Shown: positions 33,635 to 42,245 of the stretch, piece by piece
Layout: each line of letters opens with the position of its first letter
How positions within the stretch are numbered: position 1 is the stretch's first letter
NCBI GenBank assembly: GCA_937927845.1
Contig: CALFXE010000089.1
Coordinates: forward strand, 33,736 to 97,735
DNA: 64,000 nt
Direction: 5' to 3'
Source of the DNA: an uncultured Paludibacter sp.
GTDB taxonomy: Bacteria > Bacteroidota > Bacteroidia > Bacteroidales > Paludibacteraceae
Position numbers and translations under genes: made by a program
Notes under the pieces: generated by a model
Databases searched by the model: none
What the model was told of the DNA's origin: nothing
The model's input: only the letters and a program-made list of their open reading frames with translations

Positions 33635-35458
33635 ATGAAACATTTTACTTTTTTGAAAACAATGCTTATTGCAGCGGTAATACTGATAGGAAGCGCGAAT
33701 GTATTGGCAGTAACAATTGAAAAAACTTTTGACAGTTTTGGATGGACTAACGCCTATGCGCCGGCATCAGGAGATTTAGATGCTAATATTTCTTTTACGG
33801 CTGACAAAGGAGGTGCTTCTAATGCTCCCGCTTATTACACAGACGGAACAGCTTTGCGACTCTATTCCGTAAGAGCTTCCGGAAACGGCAATATTTTGAC
33901 AATAAACGCTTCCAACGGAGCCGTAATAACCGAGATTGTGCTGACAAAATCCGGCGACCAAGATCCAAGTTCCGTAACTTACAGTGTAGATGGAGGTACT
34001 GCAGCTGAAATAACAAGGACAACAACGGAGTATAGCGTGTCCGGGATTAACGCAAGTTCGTCTGTCCTTATTACAAATGCCCATACAGGAGGTGACAAAA
34101 ATTTACAGATGCGGGTATCGGCTATCAAAGTTATTTATACGCTGGGAGCTGCTCCCACCGTTTCCGCTCCGACATTCAGCCCCGCCGGCGGGACATACAC
34201 CGAAGCGCAAACCGTAACCATCAGTTCGATAACGACAGGAGCGTCAATCTATTACACCACAGACGGCAGCACTCCTACCGCGTCTTCTACACCATACACG
34301 GTACCGTTTACCGTATCCACTACGACCACCGTTAAAGCCATCGCGATACTCGACGAAGAAACAAGCGCAGTAGCCACAGCCACTTACACTTTCCCCACTG
34401 TGGTTGCCGATATCGCCGCGTTCTTGGCTTTGAGCAAAGACGATAAAGCCGTTATTACCGGCGCCATTACAGTCGTTTACCAAAACGGACAAAACCTGTA
34501 CATTAAAGACGGCTCGGGTAGTTTGCTGGTTTTCGGCAACATTGGTAAAACTTTTAGTAACGGCGACCAACTTGTTGGACTCGAAGGCGTGAAAGGCGAG
34601 TATGGGCAAGCACCCCAAATGACTTCTCCAGTGGCTCCTGATAAAGTGAGTGGTACTGCTGTAAACCCAACGGTTCTTGACTTAAATTTAGTGTCTACTA
34701 CGGATCTTGCTAAATATGTGAAAATTACGCGAGTTCAATTTAAATCTGATGTTGAGTATTCTACAACATCTACAGTTAATGGAACATTAGCTAATCCTGA
34801 TGGATTTATAGTTCGTGATAATTTCCGCTTAGGTGGATCGTATATTGCCAATGTTAACTATGATATTATTGGTTTTGTTGCATATTACAATGGATCGTCC
34901 CAGTTATATCCTGTCAGCATTACATTGTCAGTAGATGCATCACCAACTATCATTATTGAAGAGGTGTTATTGGATTTTGAGTGTAAGTCTGACGAAACAC
35001 AAAATAAAACTATTGAAGTAACAGCTGAAAATCTTACAGAGGATATTGTTGTGCAAATTACAGGTGATGATGCCGCTAAATTTACTTACGAATTGGATAG
35101 CGAGTTTGATAGAAGTGGTGGTGCTGTTTTAATTACTTATACCCCAATTGAAGAAGGAATTCATACTGCTAAACTTGAAATATTGAGCGAAGGAGCTGAT
35201 ACAAAAGAGATTATGCTTAATGGTAAAGCAAATCCTGCTACAGGAATTGAAAGTCTAGCTTTAAACAGCAATATCTGGTCGACTGATAGCAAAATCATGT
35301 TTAATGCTACTGCCGGCGAACTTATCGAGATATACAATATTACCGGACAAAAAATTATCAGCCAAATAACCGTAGAAGGTTTGAATACGATACCCGTAAC
35401 AAATAAAGGTGTCCTATTAGTAAAAGTCGGCGATAGAATTACCAAAATAGTTAAATAA
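33635..35458 (+). CDS. Secreted T9SS-cargo-like protein with CHB_HEX_C-type domain
   Basis: The 607-residue protein has a signal peptide ending NVLA and a beta-sandwich N-terminal domain. A chitobiase/beta-hexosaminidase C-terminal-like domain follows (residues about 180-255; TGASIYYTTDGSTPTASS). Next is an OB-fold-like DUF5689/nucleic-acid-binding-like region (DKAVITGAITVVYQNGQNLY, GDQLVGLEGVKGEYGQ). An Ig-like domain (EEVLLDFECKSDETQNKTIEV) and a T9SS type A-like sorting domain (IEIYNITGQKII ... LLVKVGDRITKIVK) complete it. No catalytic domain is seen, so a binding role is likely. About two thirds of the gene at the 5' side is clearly richer in G+C than the rest, with a switch near base 34620. 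Confidence 0.8.
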   Translation: MKHFTFLKTMLIAAVILIGSANVLAVTIEKTFDSFGWTNAYAPASGDLDANISFTADKGGASNAPAYYTDGTALRLYSVRASGNGNILTINASNGAVITEIVLTKSGDQDPSSVTYSVDGGTAAEITRTTTEYSVSGINASSSVLITNAHTGGDKNLQMRVSAIKVIYTLGAAPTVSAPTFSPAGGTYTEAQTVTISSITTGASIYYTTDGSTPTASSTPYTVPFTVSTTTTVKAIAILDEETSAVATATYTFPTVVADIAAFLALSKDDKAVITGAITVVYQNGQNLYIKDGSGSLLVFGNIGKTFSNGDQLVGLEGVKGEYGQAPQMTSPVAPDKVSGTAVNPTVLDLNLVSTTDLAKYVKITRVQFKSDVEYSTTSTVNGTLANPDGFIVRDNFRLGGSYIANVNYDIIGFVAYYNGSSQLYPVSITLSVDASPTIIIEEVLLDFECKSDETQNKTIEVTAENLTEDIVVQITGDDAAKFTYELDSEFDRSGGAVLITYTPIEEGIHTAKLEILSEGADTKEIMLNGKANPATGIESLALNSNIWSTDSKIMFNATAGELIEIYNITGQKIISQITVEGLNTIPVTNKGVLLVKVGDRITKIVK

Positions 35459-35471
35459 ATATAAAATGTTG

Positions 35472-35528
35472 TAGGGGCAATCCCTTGTGGTTGCCCCTAT
35501 AATATTGTTGTGGTTGCCCTATAATATT
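35472..35528. repeat. REP-like hairpin TAGGGGCAA...TTGCCCCTA with partial tandem copy
   Basis: A 9-bp perfect stem (35472-35480 with 35491-35499) has the loop TCCCTTGTGG. The right part, 35485-35506, is repeated at 35508-35528 with one C lost. Hairpins with this core occur as dispersed repeats in several phyla (general knowledge). Its place 13 nt after a stop codon suggests it also serves as a terminator. Confidence 0.75.
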
Positions 35529-35538
35529 ATAAGAATGA

Positions 35539-35662
35539 AACGCGGATAACGCTGATTAAGACGAGTTTACACAGATTAATAATAAATATGTATTATTTAA
35601 TTTACCAATAAATAGTAAGTTAAAATCTGTATCAATCCGCATTATCCGCATTATCCGCGTTC
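35539..35662. repeat. Inverted ACGCGGATAA repeat pair between converging genes
   Basis: AACGCGGATAACGC starting near 35540 is answered by GCATTATCCGCGTT ending near 35661, with ACAGATT and AATCTGT also in opposite orientation further in; about 40 bp of AT-rich DNA lies between. The right arm holds ATCCGC three times at 9-nt spacing and forms the end of the queG reading frame. Confidence 0.7.
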
Positions 35663-36570
35663 CATCTACTCTGTATTCTCTCCAATTTCGCTCTCTTCAC
35701 TGCCGATTTTCCAAAGATTACATCAAACTCTTCCTTTTTCATATTCTGCCAATCATCTTTGGTCAGACTGAATATTGCTTCTGCCGGTGCAAATTCCTCA
35801 TGTTGATTTGGAGTGCCGAAACGTATATTCCACGGACATACATCATTACAAATATCGCAGCCTGCTATCCAACCTGAAAGTTTTTGCTTTAAATCATCGG
35901 GTATATCAGATTTTATTTCAAGAGTGAGGTAAGAAATACATTTGGTTGCATCCAAACTGCGACCATTGAGTGCTTGTGTCGGACAGGCATCTATACATCT
36001 TGTGCAAGTACCGCATCTGAATGGTACGCGTGTCTCTGCCGGTTTTACTTCCTCGTTGAGCAACAAAATACCTATAAACACATACGAACCTAATTTGGGA
36101 GTGATAAGTTGAGTATGCTTACCAATCCAGCCCAATCCGGCTTTTTCCGCCCATCTTTTTTCTAATATCGGTGCTGTGTCCACAAAGCTATGTTGATATT
36201 CTTTAGAGATAATCTCATCACCATATTCCTGAGTAAGAATGGTCTCCAACTGTCCAAGCTTAGTCTTCAAAACAGTATGATAGTCGATTTTCGAATAAGC
36301 ATATTTTGAGATTTGAGGCAAGTCGTTACTCTGCTTCTGTAATGGATAGTAATTCATCAGTACAACCACCACCGATTTACAGCCCGGCACTAATACAGTT
36401 GGATCTATGCGTTTCTCAAAATTACGGTTAAGGTATTCCATATCACCATGTTGCCCCGTATCTAACCATGAACGCATAAACTCGGCATCTTCCGTCAATG
36501 CTTCTGCCTTAGCTATACCACAAGAATCGAAACCTAAGGATAAAGCTGTATTTCGTATAAAATCATGCAT
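35632..36570 (-). CDS. queG: Epoxyqueuosine reductase QueG
   Basis: The 312-residue cobalamin- and [4Fe-4S]-dependent enzyme does the last step of queuosine synthesis in tRNA. The ferredoxin-like cysteines are in CGTCTRCIDACPTQAL and GCDICNDVCPWN, and the N-terminal SLGFDSCGIAKAE is typical. The pathway partner queA is at 10825. The start overlaps the stop of the lipoprotein gene by one base (TAATG). The last nine residues are NAD three times, encoded by a 9-nt repeat that is part of an intergenic inverted repeat. This tail is probably acquired and not needed. Confidence 0.94.
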   Translation of the reverse strand: MHDFIRNTALSLGFDSCGIAKAEALTEDAEFMRSWLDTGQHGDMEYLNRNFEKRIDPTVLVPGCKSVVVVLMNYYPLQKQSNDLPQISKYAYSKIDYHTVLKTKLGQLETILTQEYGDEIISKEYQHSFVDTAPILEKRWAEKAGLGWIGKHTQLITPKLGSYVFIGILLLNEEVKPAETRVPFRCGTCTRCIDACPTQALNGRSLDATKCISYLTLEIKSDIPDDLKQKLSGWIAGCDICNDVCPWNIRFGTPNQHEEFAPAEAIFSLTKDDWQNMKKEEFDVIFGKSAVKRAKLERIQSRWNADNADNAD

Positions 36571-37706
36571 TAAAGAGCTTTACTGATTTCCTTTTCCAAT
36601 GCTTGTAAGTCGAAATTTCTTCCAACTATATCACCTTTTTTATTAATCAGAAAATAAGTAGGTATTTCCGATATATTATATAAAGTAACCACTCTTGTAT
36701 TCGGACCGTTATCATCTCTTACGCAAATCCATGGCAGATTTTCAACAGCATCTTCCCACAGAATTTTGTTACGGTCGAGCGATACCTGATAAATTTCAAA
36801 TCCTCTCGACTTATATTTATTGTATAAATCCCTCAAAGCAAAGGTGTATTGCACACTTTCACGCGCTTCGAAAGCAGAAAAATCCAATAAGATAACCTTA
36901 CCGACCAAATCCGATAATTTCCTCATCTGATTTTCTTTGTCGGGCAAATTAATGTCTATAAATCCAATAGCATTGTCTTCCATCATCTTTTTCCAGTCAG
37001 ATTGCTGTTTTGCTTCCCTTTCCGATTTAATTGCATCCATAACCCATGCGTATAAGTTTTTGGAGCGTTCGTAATCAGGCATATAAGTGTGATAAGCTGT
37101 TGCAACTGCTGCACAGAACGGTCGATCTTCCTTAATATAAGGTGAGAAGATATAAATGTTGCTAACCTGCTGAAAAATAGCGAAATACGCTGCTGTAGAT
37201 CTTGGATTTTTCAATATAATCGGTTTTGCGAGATTTTTATGCTCTTCAACAAGTTGAGTAAATTCCTGATAAAACGCATTATTCTCATCAGCACTCATAT
37301 CCGAATTTAATTGGTTAGCTTTATTTTGCAGTTTGGCTACAGAATTACGTAAAATTTGAATATCGGTGTTTGATTCAGAGCCTGTTATAGTATAATCACT
37401 TGAGAATTTTTCTAAAGAAGTGGTTATCTCTACAGTTTCAGTAGAATCAACAGAAAAGTGTATCTGTTTACTACCTATTTTAATCTTATAAAAATCAGGG
37501 TATGCCGGTCGTTTCGACTTGAATTTAAAGCTATTATCCTTCTTTATCTTCATCGAATCGATAACGATATTTTTAGTTAATCCGGTATGCTCTAAATATA
37601 ACATTTCCCCTACACCGCCATCAACCACACCTTCGACTATAAATTTGCCTGAATTATTACAAGCTGCTAACACACACACAGACAGAATGAAAACTATTTT
37701 CTTCAT
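36570..37706 (-). CDS. DUF4369/thioredoxin-fold lipoprotein lacking the CXXC motif
   Basis: The 378-residue protein begins with a lipoprotein signal (CVLAAC, C16 lipidated). A DUF4369 domain follows (FIVEGVVDGGVGEMLYLEHT), then a helical middle, then a TlpA/AhpC-type thioredoxin fold (NQMRKLSDLVGKVILLDFSA ... SEIPTYFLINKKGDIVGR with cis-Pro). Where this family has W-C-x-x-C, the sequence reads FSAFEARESVQYT, with no cysteine. Thiol-disulfide exchange is therefore unlikely, and it may bind a partner instead. It lies directly upstream of queG with a one-base overlap. Confidence 0.8.
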   Translation of the reverse strand: MKKIVFILSVCVLAACNNSGKFIVEGVVDGGVGEMLYLEHTGLTKNIVIDSMKIKKDNSFKFKSKRPAYPDFYKIKIGSKQIHFSVDSTETVEITTSLEKFSSDYTITGSESNTDIQILRNSVAKLQNKANQLNSDMSADENNAFYQEFTQLVEEHKNLAKPIILKNPRSTAAYFAIFQQVSNIYIFSPYIKEDRPFCAAVATAYHTYMPDYERSKNLYAWVMDAIKSEREAKQQSDWKKMMEDNAIGFIDINLPDKENQMRKLSDLVGKVILLDFSAFEARESVQYTFALRDLYNKYKSRGFEIYQVSLDRNKILWEDAVENLPWICVRDDNGPNTRVVTLYNISEIPTYFLINKKGDIVGRNFDLQALEKEISKAL

Positions 37707-37765
37707 AAACTTATTATTGTTTTTAAAGCCACAAATTTACACTAATTTTTATGATGAGCAAACAT

Positions 37766-37812
37766 GTAATGTGCTAATCCCGATAAGTCGGGACAAGTTA
37801 TGTGAATGTGAT
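37766..37812. repeat. Dispersed AATGTGCT word with TCCCGA/TCGGGA hairpin
   Basis: The stretch is a second copy of the element at 33333-33367, here with a perfect 6-bp stem TCCCGA-TAAG-TCGGGA (37778-37793) and further AATGTG words after it. It lies between the lipoprotein gene start and the lon promoters. Confidence 0.65.
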
Positions 37813-37835
37813 GAAGAACCTATTATAAAAAAGAT

Positions 37836-37857
37836 TACCTTTGGCACGCCAATTGAA
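37836..37857 (+). promoter_or_regulatory. Distal lon promoter: -7 box overlapping a sigma-54-like site
   Basis: TACCTTTG (37836-37843) fits TAnnTTTG. Overlapping it, TGGCACG-CCAA-TTGAA (37842-37857) matches the sigma-54 consensus TGGCACG-N4-TTGCW except for one base in the -12 GC. Either reading would give a transcript with a leader of over 130 nt before lon. Confidence 0.4.
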
Positions 37858-37880
37858 AAATCATAATGCATTTTAATATA

Positions 37881-37888
37881 TAAATTTG
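37881..37888 (+). promoter_or_regulatory. Proximal -7 box of lon
   Basis: TAAATTTG fits TAnnTTTG, 103 nt before the ATG at 37992. Confidence 0.45.
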
Positions 37889-37991
37889 TAAGCCATTGAT
37901 TATTAGAAGTGTTTCTTTTTAGATTATCTGTATGTTTAAATGTATAATTAATTAATATGTCAATTTGGCAGAGAATAATCCCTTTTTTATA

Positions 37992-40409
37992 ATGAAGAAT
38001 AATTTTGATGCTTTTTTTTCAGAAGATATGATGGACTCGTCGGAGGTTTTTCCGATTATTTCTTTAGGTGGTCAAACGCAAGATATTAAACTGGATGATG
38101 GTTCGGTACTTCCTATTTTGTCTCTGAGGAATATGGTGTTGTTTCCGGGTGTAGTGCTTCCTGTTTCGGTAGCTCGACCAAAATCGATGAAGTTGATTCG
38201 TAAAGCTCATGAAAATGAATCTCTTATTGGCGTTTGTACTCAAATAGATCGTAAACTCGAAGATCCTACAATAGAACAGCTTTATCCGGTAGGTACGGTT
38301 GCGCAAGTTGTGCGTATTCTTGAAATGCCTGATGGCAGTACAACCGTGATTTTAGAAGGTAAGCTGCGTTTCCGACTTGGCGAATTGGTTGCAACAAAGC
38401 CATATATGAAGGCAAGAGTTTTCGGATTGGAAAATATATTACCTGATGAAGATAATAAAGATGGTGTTTTTCAGGCACTTATTTCTTCTATCAGAGATTT
38501 AGCTTCTGATATTATTTCGAAATCGAGTGCTTTACCTCCCGAAACTACTTTTGCAATATTAAATATCGAAAACCCGTTTTTCCTAATTAATTATATCTGT
38601 GCCAATTTTGGTTTGCAGGTTAAAGATAAAATCCGCTTATTGGAAATGGATGATATAATCGAACGCGGCTATGCTCTTCTTGAACTTTTGAATAAAGAAT
38701 CGCAACTGATTGAAATTAAGATGAGTATCCAAAATAAGGCAAAGGCAGGTATCGATAAGCAACAGCGCGAATATTTCCTTCAGCAGCAAATGAAAACTAT
38801 CCAAAGCGAATTGGGTGGTGTATCAGTGGAACAGGATATTTCAGAATTGAAAGTAAGAGCCTCAAAGAAAAAATGGAGTAAGAATGTAGAAGGTATATTT
38901 GAAAAGGAATTAAAGAGATTGGAGCGTACAAGTCAACATTCGCCCGACTATTCTATTCAGTTAAACTATATTGAAACATTACTCGACCTTCCATGGAATG
39001 AGTATACTTCGGATAATTTTAATCTTAAACATGCTATGAAAGTTCTGAATGAAGATCATTTCGGTATGGAAAAGGTTAAGGACAGGATAATTGAACATTT
39101 GGCTGTTTTGAAGTTGAAAGGTGATATGAAATCGCCGATAATTTGTCTGTATGGTCCTCCGGGAGTGGGAAAAACATCGCTGGGAAAATCTATTGCTCGT
39201 GCGCTGTCTCGTGAATATGTGCGTGTTTCTCTTGGTGGTCTGCATGATGAGGCTGAAATTAGAGGTCATAGACGTACATATATAGGTGCAATGCCCGGTA
39301 GAATTATTCAGAATATTTTAAAGGCTAAATATTCAAATCCTGTATTCGTGCTTGATGAGATTGATAAGGTAACTGCTGATTATAAGGGTGATCCTACATC
39401 TGCTTTGCTTGAAGTGCTCGATCCTGAGCAAAACACTACTTTTCACGATAATTATTTGGATGTCGATTATGATTTATCGAAAGTTCTGTTTATTGCAACG
39501 GCTAATAATCTGAACACCATACCGGTTCCGTTACTTGATAGAATGGAATTAATAGAAGTAAGTGGTTATACACAGGAGGAGAAAGTTGAAATTGCAAAAC
39601 GTCATTTAATACCAAAAGAGCTTGAAAACCATGGTCTTATTGATGAACAGTTTGCTTTACCCAAGACTACCACTCAAAATCTTATCGAATCATATACACG
39701 CGAATCAGGTGTACGTTCTCTAAATAGGGAAATTGCTTCGCTAATGCGTAAAGTTGCAAAATTGGTTGCCTCAAATGAAACCTACGATGCTGAAATTAAA
39801 AGTGAAGATTTGATAAAGTATTTGGGAGCACCTAAATATTCAAAAGATAAATATCAAGGTAATGATTATACGGGTGTTGTAACCGGTTTAGCATGGACAC
39901 AGGTTGGCGGTGAAATACTTTATGTAGAATCGAGTTTGAGCAAAAGTAAATCGCCAAAACTTACGCTTACAGGAAATCTTGGTGATGTGATGAAAGAATC
40001 GGCTATGTTGGCTCTTGAATATATCAAATCACATTCTGAAGCATTAAAGATTGACCAGTCGCTTTTTGAAGAGTGGAATGTACATATTCACGTGCCTGAG
40101 GGTGCAATTCCAAAAGATGGACCTTCCGCCGGTATTACTATGGCTACTGCTTTGGCTTCTGCATTTACAAAAAGAAAAGTGCGCAAAAGCATAGCTATGA
40201 CAGGTGAAATTACTCTTCGTGGGAAAGTGTTGCCGGTTGGTGGTATAAAAGAAAAAATTCTTGCAGCCAAACGTGCCGGTATTACTGATATTATTTTGTG
40301 TGTTGATAATCGTAAGGATATTGATGAAATCAAAGCGACTTATCTGAAAGGATTGAAATTCCATTATGTTCAGGATATTATGGAAGTTCTGGAGTTTGCT
40401 TTGATATAA
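37992..40409 (+). CDS. lon: ATP-dependent protease Lon
   Basis: The 805-residue AAA+ protease degrades damaged and regulatory proteins in the cytoplasm. It has the N-terminal LON domain (PILSLRNMVLFPGVVLPVSV), a coiled-coil region (KQQREYFLQQQMKTIQSELG), Walker A GPPGVGKTSLGKS and Walker B VFVLDEIDKV. The Ser-Lys protease dyad lies in KDGPSAGITMATAL and GGIKEKILAAKRAGI. I use the ATG at 37992; a TTG nine codons upstream is possible but weaker. fsr follows after 10 nt. Two -7 boxes and a sigma-54-like site lie upstream, fitting stress control. Confidence 0.96.
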   Translation: MKNNFDAFFSEDMMDSSEVFPIISLGGQTQDIKLDDGSVLPILSLRNMVLFPGVVLPVSVARPKSMKLIRKAHENESLIGVCTQIDRKLEDPTIEQLYPVGTVAQVVRILEMPDGSTTVILEGKLRFRLGELVATKPYMKARVFGLENILPDEDNKDGVFQALISSIRDLASDIISKSSALPPETTFAILNIENPFFLINYICANFGLQVKDKIRLLEMDDIIERGYALLELLNKESQLIEIKMSIQNKAKAGIDKQQREYFLQQQMKTIQSELGGVSVEQDISELKVRASKKKWSKNVEGIFEKELKRLERTSQHSPDYSIQLNYIETLLDLPWNEYTSDNFNLKHAMKVLNEDHFGMEKVKDRIIEHLAVLKLKGDMKSPIICLYGPPGVGKTSLGKSIARALSREYVRVSLGGLHDEAEIRGHRRTYIGAMPGRIIQNILKAKYSNPVFVLDEIDKVTADYKGDPTSALLEVLDPEQNTTFHDNYLDVDYDLSKVLFIATANNLNTIPVPLLDRMELIEVSGYTQEEKVEIAKRHLIPKELENHGLIDEQFALPKTTTQNLIESYTRESGVRSLNREIASLMRKVAKLVASNETYDAEIKSEDLIKYLGAPKYSKDKYQGNDYTGVVTGLAWTQVGGEILYVESSLSKSKSPKLTLTGNLGDVMKESAMLALEYIKSHSEALKIDQSLFEEWNVHIHVPEGAIPKDGPSAGITMATALASAFTKRKVRKSIAMTGEITLRGKVLPVGGIKEKILAAKRAGITDIILCVDNRKDIDEIKATYLKGLKFHYVQDIMEVLEFALI

Positions 40410-40419
40410 TATGGTTTAA

Positions 40420-41649
40420 ATGAGTAAAGTAGCAACTTCTACGGTATCGACTTCTAAGGATTTACAACAGATAACAGCATATAGCATCTTGTTCAGCATC
40501 AGTGTTTCTCATATGCTGAATGATATGATGCAATCTCTTATCCCTTCTATTTATCCGATTTTTAAGGAGTCTTTTGCATTGAGTTTTGCACAGATTGGTC
40601 TTATTCAGTTGACTTTCCAGTTGACTGCCAGTGTGTTGCAGCCTCTTGTAGGTATGTATACCGATAAGCATCCAAAACCTTTCTCTTTAGCAATGGGAAT
40701 GGGACTTACACTCATCGGTCTTGTATCAGTGGCTTTTGCAAGCAGTTATGCCGCTATTTTAATATCTGTAGCTCTTATCGGCTCAGGGTCTTCTATTTTT
40801 CATCCCGAATCATCGAAGATTGCTTATATGGCTTCGGGTGGTAAGCGTGGATTGGCACAATCGATTTTTCAAGTAGGGGGTAATGCCGGAACAGCAATAG
40901 GTCCGCTGCTTGCAGCTTTAATTATAGCGAGATATGGCAGAGGGCACACAGCTTATTTTGCGATTTTTGCACTGATTGCGATGATGGTGTTACTGTATGT
41001 AGGTAGATGGGCTAAGATGTATTTGCAACAGGTAAAAAGAACTCAAAGAAAACTTGGCGAGAGACAGTTTCATGCACATCTGACTAAAAGGCAGGTCTAC
41101 GTGTCAGTTGGCATTTTGCTGATACTGATTTTTTCAAAATACTTCTACTTAGCAAGTATAGGTAGTTATTATACTTTTTTCTTAATCGAGAAATTCGGAG
41201 TTAGCGTTAAAACTTCGCAACTGCTTCTTTTTGTGTTTCTTGCATCTTCGGCTTTAGGTACTTTCTTCGGTGGACCGATTGGTGATAAGATAGGTAGGAA
41301 GTATGTTATTTGGTTTTCTATATTAGGTGTTGCACCGTTTACGCTGATTATGCCGTATGTTGGTTTAACTATGACAGTAATTCTAAGCTTTGTTATCGGA
41401 TTTATTTTGTCATCAGCTTTCCCGTCCATATTAGTTTATGCTCAGGAACTTATGCCCGGCAAAATAGGCATGATATCAGGTTTGTTCTTTGGTCTGGCTT
41501 TCGGTATGGGAGGTTTAGGCTCAGCCTTACTTGGATTACTCGCTGATGCCACAAGTATCTATTTTGTGTATCATGTATGTGCATTTTTACCACTAATCGG
41601 ACTGATTGCATGGAAGTTACCCGATTTGCGAGCGATACCCGAAAACTGA
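40420..41649 (+). CDS. fsr: MFS transporter, fosmidomycin resistance protein type
   Basis: The 409-residue protein has 12 predicted membrane segments and strong similarity to E. coli Fsr through its length. Examples are SHMLNDMMQSLIPSIYP near the N-terminus, GSGSSIFHPESSKIAYMASG, GLAQSIFQVGGNAGTAIGP, LILIFSKYFYLASIGSYYTF, GDKIGRKYVIWFSILGVAPF and AQELMPGKIGMISGLFFG. Fsr is an efflux pump that exports the phosphonate antibiotic fosmidomycin. It follows lon closely. The natural substrate is unknown. That the same genome makes phosphonates is noteworthy but may be coincidence. Confidence 0.88.
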   Translation: MSKVATSTVSTSKDLQQITAYSILFSISVSHMLNDMMQSLIPSIYPIFKESFALSFAQIGLIQLTFQLTASVLQPLVGMYTDKHPKPFSLAMGMGLTLIGLVSVAFASSYAAILISVALIGSGSSIFHPESSKIAYMASGGKRGLAQSIFQVGGNAGTAIGPLLAALIIARYGRGHTAYFAIFALIAMMVLLYVGRWAKMYLQQVKRTQRKLGERQFHAHLTKRQVYVSVGILLILIFSKYFYLASIGSYYTFFLIEKFGVSVKTSQLLLFVFLASSALGTFFGGPIGDKIGRKYVIWFSILGVAPFTLIMPYVGLTMTVILSFVIGFILSSAFPSILVYAQELMPGKIGMISGLFFGLAFGMGGLGSALLGLLADATSIYFVYHVCAFLPLIGLIAWKLPDLRAIPEN

Positions 41650-41651
41650 TT

Positions 41652-42233
41652 TCACCAGCTCTTCAGTTCGTGATATAATCTCTGAATAGGTAAGCCCATA
41701 ACATTGAAGTAAGAACCCTGAATATCTTCTACGGCTACATAACCAATCCACTCCTGAACTCCATATGATCCGGCTTTGTCGTATGGAGCATATTTATCTA
41801 AGTAATAATCTATTTCAGCATCACTGATATGCGAAAACCTGACAGAACTTACGACCTTAAATATCTTACGATTTGTTTTTGTTCTTATACATACCCCTGT
41901 AATTACATCGTGCGTTCTGTCAGATAGCTTACGAAGCATTGCCTTAGCTTCTTCTTTATCAGTGGGTTTGCCTAAAATATTATTATCAATTATAACAATG
42001 GTGTCGGCTGTAATGATTAATGTATTATCGGATAATGGTAATTTCAAGTATGCATCTGATTTCTTTACCGCTAAATATTCAGGTATGTCATGTGGATTTA
42101 AGTTCGTAGGGTAATCTTCATCAACAGAAAGAGGAAGCACTTCAAAATCAATGTTAATTCCCCGTAATAATTCCTGCCTTCTTGGAGAAGCTGAACCGAG
42201 AATTATATTATATTTTTTGAGATTATCGAGCAT
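41652..42233 (-). CDS. Maf-family nucleotide pyrophosphatase
   Basis: The 193-residue protein belongs to the Maf/HAM1 fold group that hydrolyses dTTP, UTP or modified nucleotides to monophosphates. The N-terminal LGSASPRRQELLRG, the ITADTIVIIDNNILGKP acidic motif and DKAGSYGVQEWIG are all in place. It ends 2 nt from the converging fsr gene and starts 12 nt after the prenyltransferase gene on the same strand. Substrate choice (YhdE-like dTTP/UTP or YceF-like) is not decided here. Confidence 0.92.
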   Translation of the reverse strand: MLDNLKKYNIILGSASPRRQELLRGINIDFEVLPLSVDEDYPTNLNPHDIPEYLAVKKSDAYLKLPLSDNTLIITADTIVIIDNNILGKPTDKEEAKAMLRKLSDRTHDVITGVCIRTKTNRKIFKVVSSVRFSHISDAEIDYYLDKYAPYDKAGSYGVQEWIGYVAVEDIQGSYFNVMGLPIQRLYHELKSW

Positions 42234-42245
42234 ATAAGATTATAA

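Noticed and set aside
33776..34618. Two minus-strand open frames of 102 and 124 codons
   Set aside because: They occur only in the G+C-rich part of the secreted protein gene, where stop codons are rarer. No start signals or domain pattern.
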